Shown: positions 1 to 5,645 of the stretch, piece by piece
Layout of the letters: every line of letters begins with the position of its first letter
How positions within the stretch are numbered: the first letter of the stretch is position 1
Notes under the pieces: generated by a model
The model's input: only the letters and a program-made list of their open reading frames with translations
What the model was told of the DNA's origin: nothing
Database searches by the model: none
NCBI GenBank assembly: GCA_903907885.1
Contig: CAIVPY010000100.1
Location: forward strand, 1-5,645
DNA length: 5,645 nucleotides
Origin: an uncultured Bacteroidota bacterium
GTDB lineage: Bacteria; Bacteroidota; Bacteroidia; UKL13-3
Direction of reading: 5' to 3'
Made by a program: the position numbers and the translations under genes

Positions 1-99
1 AACTTTGTGTAATGCCTTTCCGCACTTTTATATATGCAGTGTCGGGTATTTCTGTTATCTCGAAGGTGTAAGATTTTATTGGAAAGCGATTGAGTTTCG
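1..99. repeat. Left arm of a perfect 99-bp inverted repeat
   Basis: Base i of this arm is the complement of base 837-i throughout 1-99, with no mismatch; the match stops at 100 (C) against 737 (A). The partner, 738-836, lies inside the T9SS gene and reads as normal beta-domain coding sequence there, so this arm is antisense to the gene. It starts at the first base of the window, so the outer limit of the repeat is not known. An assembly or amplification fold-back is the simplest explanation; a real invertible segment is the alternative. Confidence 0.97.
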
Positions 100-2536
100 C
101 AGAACCATTGGCGATACTGTTGATAGAAACCTGTTTTATATACCTCGTTTTAATCCTATGGGAATAGCCCTTGCAGGTAATTATCCTTTCATACATTATG
201 TGATGTATCAAGATACCGTAGTGCCCGATAGTAATTTTAGCTATGCCAGAGCTATCTGCGATATTGCCACACACAACCCAATAAAAAACAAAGAATGGGG
301 TTTTTCAAACATAATGACTCCACACCCATTCATGCGTATGCGAAGCGACACCCTTTGCCCAGGCGAACCTTTGTATATTGATTTGAAACGCTTCCTTAAC
401 GACAATTCTTTTAAATTTAAAGTGTGCCGCATGGATAGTGTGTATATCAAAGATTTACATAACGTATATAGCTGGGTGGACACTTGCATAGTAGATACCA
501 TGAGCCACGACAGTATATTGCCCGACCCCGTGTGTGTGCCACCACATGCTGCACCCGATTATTTATTGTATTATTTCAAAACAAACTCATTGCACAGGGT
601 AACCATGGAAGTAGCCAACGACTGTGGTGTGAGGGTAGATACCACTGCTTATGTATTTGTGATGGACACACCCAAAGTGAGTATCAGTATGCCAAGTGTA
701 ATATGCGAAGGAGCGGGCACAGCCACTGTCTCTATAACGAAACTCAATCGCTTTCCAATAAAATCTTACACCTTCGAGATAACAGAAATACCCGACACTG
801 CATATATAAAAGTGCGGAAAGGCATTACACAAAGTTTTAGTAAAACCTATTATGACACGTTACCCAATACCTATAACTTTGATGATTATTACTTTAAATC
901 AGGTAGAAGGTATTCTATATCCTTAACAGTCACATCAGCGTGCGGAGGAGAAACTTTTTACACAGAAACGTCAGTACCTTTGGCTGCTAAAATAGTGGCA
1001 GGCAAACCCACAGCCTATGCCGAACCCATAGCAGGAGCAACCAGTGTTAAGCTGCAAGGATACATTCATGCAGCCGATAGTTTTGCGTGGTTGCCGCACG
1101 ATTGGCTAAACAGAACAGACACGCTAAGCATCATAAGCACCCCACATGGAAGCATCAGCTACACACTTTCGGCCTACAAAGGAGCTTGTGTAGCCCGCGA
1201 TACCATTTCGATAAGATATAACGAATTAAGCAATATAGGCACAAACGACACCTTGTGTTACAACCACAATACCATTGCTTTGGGCAATCACTACAATGCC
1301 GCCATGTTTTTAGGTTGGTTGCATTTTTATGGTGTAGTGGATGTAAATGTTCAATTACGCCAAATAATAGCCAATCTTAACAATGATGGAATATATTTAG
1401 ACCAGTACCTTAAATACTTCAACTCCTATATGTTTACAGATAGGTTTAAAGAATCTCAAGACACCAGTTGTTTTGCTTATTACGATTTGTTTAAAAACAA
1501 CGAAACCTACCCCTGGGAAAAGATATTCAACGATTCTCAATTTGTAACGTATTATAACAATTACATACACTACATTGAACAAGAATTGATAGACACCTCC
1601 CTTGCCGAAACAAAAATTAACCGATTTAAACATTTTATTGATGGGGCTGGATTTAGAAAAGATTTAGAAAATTTTCCTATTGTATCCAGTATGGATAAAT
1701 GTTTCAAATATTTGTTTACCAATTACGAATCGTATCTGCGAGGTATTTATGATGAAACGTATTTACCTATGAATGTAAATTGGTCTAAGGTGGTAGCACA
1801 AGACACGTCAGGTATAGACTGGGAGAACGAATATGTAGCTATAGTAAGCCCTACAAAAACTACCACCTATATCCAACAAGCCCTATTCCCTTATGGTGAG
1901 GTTAGCATCGATAGCAAAACTGTTTTTATAGATACCGCATTTACTCCTTTATTCTACCCAACAATGCAATGGGATAGCTCGGCATATTTTACAAATGCAT
2001 CAAGCCCATCAAGTAGCACTAATAAATACCTATGGGATTTTGGAGATGGTTCGGCTACATCAACGGATGTAAATCCTTTTCATACTTTCCCTGCTTTTAA
2101 TACCCATTATGTAGTATGCCTCACAGCAACAAATCACTGTGGTAACTATACTTATTGCGATACCGTTTGGATTGATAGTTTACATTTAGGCGGTAGCTTT
2201 AAGGTAGCAGCTGTTAAACAGCCTGAAAGAAATGAAGTATTTCAAAATATTTCATCTACAAACCATCAGCCAATAGCTAACAACTGCCAACTGAGCAATT
2301 ATCCAAATCCATTCGACCAATCAACCATAATTGATTATGAGATTTGGCAAAAATATAGCAAAGCAGAATTGAGAATTACCAATGTTTTAGGTCAAGAAGT
2401 CTATATCCAAAGACTAAACAGACCTATGGACAAAGTTCAAATAGATGGTTCTGCACTGCATGATGGATTGTATTACTATTCGCTAATTGTGGATGGTGCA
2501 GTAAAACTAACCAAGACCATGAGTGTGATTCGTTAA
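2..2536 (+). CDS. T9SS-secreted multidomain Ig-like/PKD surface protein, 5' partial
   Basis: The frame is open to the left edge and ends at TAA 2534-2536, so the N terminus and signal peptide are missing. Residues are numbered from the TTG at 5, which I do not believe is the true start. Residues 1-32 lie in an inverted-repeat arm that is antisense to this same gene; reliable coding begins near base 100. Beta-rich modules follow, several opening with a Cys motif (DTLCPGE at 115-121, ICEG at 233-236, DTLCYN before 426). A PKD domain spans about 675-725 with the hallmark WDFGDG. The C terminus, about 763-843, is a typical T9SS type A sorting domain: YPNPF at 766-770, then the LGQEV and GLYYYS motifs, ending ...MSVIR. 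Known for the family: such tails direct export across the outer membrane and attachment or release at the surface. Inferred role: adhesin-like or structural surface protein. No catalytic motif was seen. Residues about 443-605 look like a helical insertion. The tail assignment is firm; the overall function is unknown. Confidence 0.9.
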   Translation, partial: TLCNAFPHFYICSVGYFCYLEGVRFYWKAIEFRRTIGDTVDRNLFYIPRFNPMGIALAGNYPFIHYVMYQDTVVPDSNFSYARAICDIATHNPIKNKEWGFSNIMTPHPFMRMRSDTLCPGEPLYIDLKRFLNDNSFKFKVCRMDSVYIKDLHNVYSWVDTCIVDTMSHDSILPDPVCVPPHAAPDYLLYYFKTNSLHRVTMEVANDCGVRVDTTAYVFVMDTPKVSISMPSVICEGAGTATVSITKLNRFPIKSYTFEITEIPDTAYIKVRKGITQSFSKTYYDTLPNTYNFDDYYFKSGRRYSISLTVTSACGGETFYTETSVPLAAKIVAGKPTAYAEPIAGATSVKLQGYIHAADSFAWLPHDWLNRTDTLSIISTPHGSISYTLSAYKGACVARDTISIRYNELSNIGTNDTLCYNHNTIALGNHYNAAMFLGWLHFYGVVDVNVQLRQIIANLNNDGIYLDQYLKYFNSYMFTDRFKESQDTSCFAYYDLFKNNETYPWEKIFNDSQFVTYYNNYIHYIEQELIDTSLAETKINRFKHFIDGAGFRKDLENFPIVSSMDKCFKYLFTNYESYLRGIYDETYLPMNVNWSKVVAQDTSGIDWENEYVAIVSPTKTTTYIQQALFPYGEVSIDSKTVFIDTAFTPLFYPTMQWDSSAYFTNASSPSSSTNKYLWDFGDGSATSTDVNPFHTFPAFNTHYVVCLTATNHCGNYTYCDTVWIDSLHLGGSFKVAAVKQPERNEVFQNISSTNHQPIANNCQLSNYPNPFDQSTIIDYEIWQKYSKAELRITNVLGQEVYIQRLNRPMDKVQIDGSALHDGLYYYSLIVDGAVKLTKTMSVIR
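738..836. repeat. Right arm of the 99-bp inverted repeat
   Basis: This is the exact reverse complement of 1-99, with 638 bases between the arms. In the gene's frame it encodes a plausible beta-strand stretch of the second Ig-like module (from about residue 245 to 277) and continues smoothly on both sides, so this copy is judged the native one. Confidence 0.97.
1331..1820 (+). other. Region encoding a probable helical insertion within an Ig-like domain
   Basis: This marks residues about 443-605 of the T9SS protein. The flanks look like two halves of one beta-sandwich. The left half, LGNHYNAAMFLGWL (426-439), resembles LQGYIHAADSFAWL (350-363) of the preceding module. The right half, VSPTKTTTY followed by a closing SKTVFID strand (from 614), resembles that module's STPHGSISYTL and DTISIRY. 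Between them lie about 160 residues rich in Tyr, Phe, Asn, Lys and Glu with helix-like spacing (for example NYIHYIEQEL), unlike the Thr/Ser/Val-rich neighbours. The alignment was made by eye; no family was recognised for the insert. Confidence 0.5.
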
Positions 2537-2546
2537 TAAAATTTAC

Positions 2547-3899
2547 ATGCTTAATAAACTAAGTGTTTTAATAGTCCTGTTTTTACTGACTTCGGTTTTT
2601 TCGAGTTGTATACTATTTGAAATTTTTTTAGAGGAAGTTTTACTCATGGAGGAGAGCTTTGTAATGGAGGAAGGTATGTTAGCACGTTCAAGTATGCGAG
2701 CAGGTCTAAGGTCAGCAAGTGGAGCTTTGAGAGCTCGTTCAATTGGCTCAAGTGCAGCATCATTAAGTAGAGCATCCCTTGCTGGTCGTCTTACAAGAGT
2801 GAGGTTAATTCGAAATCTATCAGGTCGTCCTAAATTGGCTATTCGAAGTGTTAATGGCAAAATAATAAATAAAGCTGAACTTGTTTCCGAAAGTCAAATA
2901 AGACTTCTTAAATCTCCTTATGAAATTGTAGATTTAAAGGGTAAAATATATAGTTTCAAGAGAGGTGGAGTTTGGGTTAGGAAATATGGCAACATGAGCA
3001 CTGATGGTAATATACTGTATCATGCCAGTAAGGACGAATTATTAATTGTTTATAGAGAAGAAGGAAGTTGGGTTTATGCAGGAGTAGTAAATGGTGCATC
3101 GATTATAGAGGGTTATGTATTAGCGAACGAACTGTTAAAAGCAGATACAAATAATGCTTTACCGTCAGTAATCTCTGTAGATAATACGTATTTGAAGGAT
3201 GATGAATTTCAGAAAAAAATAAACTCGCAAGATTGGAACTTAAAGTATTTAAGCCAATTTAAAGAATATAAAATAGTAGATGAAAAGCAGCAAGGAAGCA
3301 CTTTGATTAGAATAATTGATTTTTATATTGATACTTGGGATGAAAAAAACGTTTTCCTAGTAAGAACTAAAATAAAATATAATCTACTTAATAGCTCATG
3401 GCACTTTAGTAAGGTGTTGGAAAAGACTGTTATTGATGTGAAATCTCAATGGAGTAATTGTTCATATTGTGATGGTAATGGTATGGAGCGACAGTATAGT
3501 AATTTGTTATGTCAAAAATGTTGGGGGTCTGGTAAAATTAGTTGTTATAATTGTGCAAGAAAAATTTGTGGAAGCTGTCAAGGATTTGGAGGTGAAGGAT
3601 GTGCAAATTGCAATTCATCTGGTCGACTTGCATGTGTGAAATGCAGTCAATCTGGTTTTATTCAATATTACAATTTTAAAGAAACCTGCGATAATTGCAG
3701 AGGAAAAGGATTTATTAGTTGTGATAATTGTAGAGGAAGAGGTAAGTTTATTTGTAATAATTGTAAGGGAGAGGGGAAAGTCCCTGAATATTCAAATATT
3801 AAAATTGACTGCTCAGAATGTTCAGGTTCAGGCAGAATAGAAGTGAGACTTGTATGCAATCATTGTAATGGTAGTGGTAAAATAAAAACTGCATTTTAA
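2547..3899 (+). CDS. Predicted lipoprotein with SH3b-like segment and DnaJ-type CxxC zinc-finger array
   Basis: 450 aa, ATG 2547, stop TAA 3897-3899. The start is supported by the signal peptide it creates: Lys4, a hydrophobic core (LSVLIVLFLLTSVF) and Cys21 in FSSC, a loose lipobox of the sort tolerated in Bacteroidota. Residues 25-42 carry seven Glu; residues 47-96 carry eleven Arg among Ser, Ala and Leu. Residues about 150-198 resemble an SH3b domain (EEGSWVYAG, then GYVLANELL). Residues about 225-302 are an unrecognised alpha/beta stretch. Residues 305-440 hold eleven CxxC pairs (first Cys at 305, 322, 333, 341, 352, 363, 381, 392, 403, 422, 437), most followed by xGxG as in the DnaJ cysteine-rich domain, which binds zinc and unfolded protein. 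No J domain or HPD is present. Inferred: envelope lipoprotein, possibly binding protein or metal. It lies 10 bases after the T9SS gene with no promoter or Shine-Dalgarno seen between, so co-transcription is likely. Exact function unknown. Confidence 0.9.
   Translation: MLNKLSVLIVLFLLTSVFSSCILFEIFLEEVLLMEESFVMEEGMLARSSMRAGLRSASGALRARSIGSSAASLSRASLAGRLTRVRLIRNLSGRPKLAIRSVNGKIINKAELVSESQIRLLKSPYEIVDLKGKIYSFKRGGVWVRKYGNMSTDGNILYHASKDELLIVYREEGSWVYAGVVNGASIIEGYVLANELLKADTNNALPSVISVDNTYLKDDEFQKKINSQDWNLKYLSQFKEYKIVDEKQQGSTLIRIIDFYIDTWDEKNVFLVRTKIKYNLLNSSWHFSKVLEKTVIDVKSQWSNCSYCDGNGMERQYSNLLCQKCWGSGKISCYNCARKICGSCQGFGGEGCANCNSSGRLACVKCSQSGFIQYYNFKETCDNCRGKGFISCDNCRGRGKFICNNCKGEGKVPEYSNIKIDCSECSGSGRIEVRLVCNHCNGSGKIKTAF
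3687..3785 (+). repeat. Three tandem 33-bp units in the zinc-finger array
   Basis: Units at 3687-3719, 3720-3752 and 3753-3785 each encode 11 residues of the form CxNCxGxGxxx (CDNCRGKGFIS, CDNCRGRGKFI, CNNCKGEGKVP). The first two are close at the DNA level, sharing TG-GATAATTG-AGAGGAA, and the third is more diverged. The same 11-residue period appears in looser form at 3510-3542 and 3567-3665. This fits growth of the array by unit duplication. Confidence 0.75.
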
Positions 3900-4005
3900 G
3901 ATGTGCATCCTCCTAAAAAAGTCTAAATTTTACCGATGGTTTACCATTAAAACAGTATGGTAGAACTTATTTTACCACTTATATGTCTTAATAAAAGTGT
4001 ACTGA

Positions 4006-4090
4006 AGCAGGTTGTGTTGCGCCACCAGTTCTATTGCTAAATATGCCATTACGAAAAGGGCTGAGTAATTACAATAAATCCGCAACTGCT
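4006..4090. repeat. Imperfect inverted repeat (AGCAG...TTGCG / CGCAACTGCT)
   Basis: The right arm CGCAACTGCT (4081-4090) has reverse complement AGCAGTTGCG. The left arm at 4006-4021 is the same sequence with six extra bases (GTTGTG) in the middle. About 59 bases lie between the arms, including the palindrome GTAATTAC (4065-4072). The block is less A/T-rich than its surroundings. It could be a structured leader, an element end or chance; it ends just upstream of the promoter -33 box. Confidence 0.35.
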
Positions 4091-4092
4091 AT

Positions 4093-4123
4093 CTTGTATA
4101 TGTGAAATAAAGAAATACTTTTG
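4093..4123 (+). promoter_or_regulatory. Bacteroidota-type promoter for the DUF262 gene
   Basis: TACTTTTG at 4116-4123 matches the TAnnTTTG -7 box at every fixed base, and CTTG at 4093-4096 (3 of 4 against TTTG) sits exactly 19 bases upstream, the usual spacing. Transcription would start near 4130, leaving a leader of about 135 nt before the ATG at 4265. It is the only good pair found in the interval. Confidence 0.55.
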
Positions 4124-4264
4124 TTAGAAAAGAGTGAAATACATCCACATCTAACCATATTTGAGAGATAAGAATGGTAAATCATTTTTATCCAATATTT
4201 ATTTGTCAATCTATTGTCTATCGCTTAGCAACTAAAAAGATAAAAATTTTAATTTAATAATATT

Positions 4265-5645
4265 ATGAGTTACATCCCAAAAACAATTAGTGAAGTTACT
4301 TCCGAGTATCTAAATAGGACAACTTTTTTACCCGCCATTCAAAGAGAATTTGTTTGGGGTACTTATGGAATTGAGAAACTTTTCGACTCAATTATGGGAG
4401 ACTTTCCTATCAGTACATTTTTGTTTTGGAAAATAAAGGAAGAGAATAAGAAAGAATGGACGGCTTATGAGTTTATCAGAGAATTTGACCAAGAAACACC
4501 CCACAATAAAGAAGCCTCCGTTACAGGTATAAACCAAGATATTTATTTAGTTCTTGACGGACAACAGCGACTAACCTCTTTATTCATAGGACTTAAAGGT
4601 TCTTATCGTTACTTTTATTACCGTTGGACAAAGACAAAGCTTTATCTCAATATTTTAAAAGCACCAATTAAGAGTGATAACCCAGAAGAGTTTACATATC
4701 AATTCCAGTTTAGAGAAAACGACATTCCAAATCCAAAAGACCCTAATCCACAATACTGGTATTTGGTTGGTGATATTTTAAATTTTGATGATGCAGAGGA
4801 TTCTAAAAAGGAAATAAAAGAAAGATTGAAGGATTTTACTGACGACCAAAAAGATATTGCAAACTCTCACATAGGACGACTTCATTCAAGAATACACACT
4901 TCAAGACTTCTTAACTACTACGAAGAAAAATCACAAGACTACGACAAAGTAGTTGAAGCATTTATCAGAGCAAACACAGGAGGTGTTAAGCTTGAATATA
5001 GTGATATTTTACTGTCAACTGCAACAGCGAAATGGGTAAATCTTAATGCTAGGGAAGAAATACACTCTTTTACCGACAACATTAACGCTATTGGTAGTGG
5101 TTACTCTTTCGGAAAGGACTTTGTTCTTAAAGGTTGTTTATATCTTACAGACGATTTGCCAATACAATACAAGGTTAAGAACTTTACAAGAACCAATCTC
5201 GAAAAAATTGAAAACAATTGGGGGAACATTACCGAAAACATAGAAATGACTGTTTTACTAATGCACAAATTTGGTTTCAACGACAAAAGTTTAGTTGCGA
5301 AAATTGCATTGTTGCCTATATCATATTACTTAGGCAAATTGAAATCGAAAAATTTTATAGATTCAACTGATAAGAATGATGTTAGAAACCAAAACATCAT
5401 TCAAAAGTGGTTAATCATCACATTGCTAAAAAATGCTTTTGGAGGTTCATCGGATACCATTTTGAAAAATCTTCAAGAAACGATTAATACTCAAACTGAC
5501 TTTTCATTTTTCCCATATGAAGCTTTAAACAAAAGGTTAAATATTGAGGCAACATTTAATGAAACTGAAATTGAAAATTTACTTGCAACAAATTATAGTA
5601 CTAAATACAGTTATTTAATTTTATCTCTCTTGTATCCAGATAGAG
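4265..5645 (+). CDS. DUF262 (GmrS/SspE/BrxU-like) defence-type protein, 3' partial
   Basis: ATG 4265 begins a frame that stays open for 460 codons to the right edge; an in-frame TAA at 4250-4252 excludes a longer start, and the DNA before the ATG is A/T-rich without a Shine-Dalgarno. The DUF262 signatures are in the usual order: FLPAIQREFVWG at 21-32 (the family's IPxYQRxYxW block), LFDSIMGDFPISTFLFWK at 39-56, DGQQR at 98-102, and FIRANTGGVKLEYSDILL at 233-250. Known for the family: DUF262 has a ParB/Srx-like fold; in GmrSD, SspE and BrxU it couples nucleotide hydrolysis through the DGQQR motif to cleavage of modified or phage DNA, with a DUF1524/HNH nuclease fused or separate. Residues about 300-460 are helical and end in SYLILSLLYPDR, which in fused homologues commonly comes shortly before the HNH segment. 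The nuclease part, if any, is beyond the window. The protein is cytoplasmic, with no signal peptide or membrane segment. Family call firm; defence role inferred. Confidence 0.93.
   Translation, partial: MSYIPKTISEVTSEYLNRTTFLPAIQREFVWGTYGIEKLFDSIMGDFPISTFLFWKIKEENKKEWTAYEFIREFDQETPHNKEASVTGINQDIYLVLDGQQRLTSLFIGLKGSYRYFYYRWTKTKLYLNILKAPIKSDNPEEFTYQFQFRENDIPNPKDPNPQYWYLVGDILNFDDAEDSKKEIKERLKDFTDDQKDIANSHIGRLHSRIHTSRLLNYYEEKSQDYDKVVEAFIRANTGGVKLEYSDILLSTATAKWVNLNAREEIHSFTDNINAIGSGYSFGKDFVLKGCLYLTDDLPIQYKVKNFTRTNLEKIENNWGNITENIEMTVLLMHKFGFNDKSLVAKIALLPISYYLGKLKSKNFIDSTDKNDVRNQNIIQKWLIITLLKNAFGGSSDTILKNLQETINTQTDFSFFPYEALNKRLNIEATFNETEIENLLATNYSTKYSYLILSLLYPDR

Larger units (their letters stand above)
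3900..4264. other. 365-base non-coding interval between the lipoprotein and DUF262 genes
   Basis: No open frame of useful length is present on either strand. The interval holds the promoter at 4093-4123, an imperfect inverted repeat at 4006-4090, a short palindrome ATGGT-TT-ACCAT at 3936-3947, and an alternative 6-bp stem (TACCAT at 3942-3947 with ATGGTA at 3957-3962). No GC-rich stem followed by a T run is seen, so there is no clear intrinsic terminator for the upstream gene. The last 60 bases are very A/T-rich, as is usual for Bacteroidota leaders. Confidence 0.7.

Noticed and set aside
241..501. 86-codon open frame on the minus strand within the T9SS gene
   Set aside because: It lies opposite well-supported coding sequence with an Ig-like motif and has no recognisable domain or upstream signals.
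587..832. 81-codon minus-strand open frame sharing its first 32 residues with the left end of the window
   Set aside because: It is the antisense of native domain sequence; the identity is explained by the inverted repeat and not by a duplicated gene.
2543..2860. 105-codon minus-strand frame with Arg/Leu-rich translation
   Set aside because: It is the shadow of the Arg/Ser-rich part of the lipoprotein gene, whose + strand has a signal peptide and downstream motifs.
3459..3896. Cytoplasmic DnaJ co-chaperone
   Set aside because: There is no J domain or HPD motif anywhere in the protein, and the N terminus is a lipoprotein signal; only the Cys-rich zinc-binding motif is shared.
3900..3962. Possible terminator after the lipoprotein gene (GATG-TG-CATC at 3900-3909; ATGGT-TT-ACCAT at 3936-3947)
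   Set aside because: Loops are only 2 nt, stems are 4-5 bp, and no T run follows either, so neither is a credible intrinsic terminator.
3972..4049. 25-residue minus-strand frame (MAYLAIELVAQ...) in the intergenic interval
   Set aside because: It is too short, has no start signals, and nothing supports coding.
4006..4090. Integron attC site
   Set aside because: No paired RYYYAAC and GTTRRRY core sites were found at the ends of the block.
4156..4163. CATATTTG as a second -7 box
   Set aside because: The first base is wrong and no TTTG or TTG lies 19-21 bases upstream.
5046..5243. 65-codon + strand frame and an overlapping minus-strand frame (5101-5286)
   Set aside because: Both overlap the DUF262 frame, which has conserved motifs before them and stays open throughout.

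Overview
The window looks like a piece of an AT-rich chromosome or metagenomic contig from a member of the Bacteroidota. Three independent signs agree. The first large protein ends in a type IX secretion system (T9SS) type A sorting domain. The best promoter has the Bacteroidota form (TTG, 19 bases, TAnnTTTG). Start codons are preceded by A/T-rich DNA rather than Shine-Dalgarno sequences. I cannot place it below phylum level.

Layout, all genes on the + strand. Positions 1-2536 hold the C-terminal part of a large secreted, multidomain beta-sandwich (Ig-like/PKD) protein with the T9SS tail. The first 99 bases are an exact reverse complement of positions 738-836 inside the same gene, so the first 32 codons of the open frame are probably not true coding sequence. 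Ten bases downstream, 2547-3899 encodes a predicted lipoprotein: lipid-attachment Cys, a Glu-rich then Arg-rich stretch, an SH3b-like segment, and a C-terminal array of eleven CxxC units of DnaJ zinc-finger type. No J domain is present. Positions 3900-4264 form a 365-base non-coding interval with a good promoter near 4093-4123 and some weak inverted repeats. From 4265 to the right edge runs the 5' part of a DUF262 gene (GmrS/SspE/BrxU-like nucleotide-hydrolysing nuclease family) with an intact DGQQR motif. It is cut off just before the point where an HNH (DUF1524-type) nuclease domain would be expected.

How they fit together: the first two genes are both predicted to act outside the cytoplasm and are close enough to be co-transcribed, but nothing visible proves a shared function. 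The DUF262 gene has its own promoter and looks like a separate, cytoplasmic defence-type unit. I do not see a convincing complete new system. The most unusual items are the terminal 99-bp inverted repeat, the apparent helical insertion inside an Ig-like domain of the T9SS protein, and the secreted DnaJ-type zinc-finger array.
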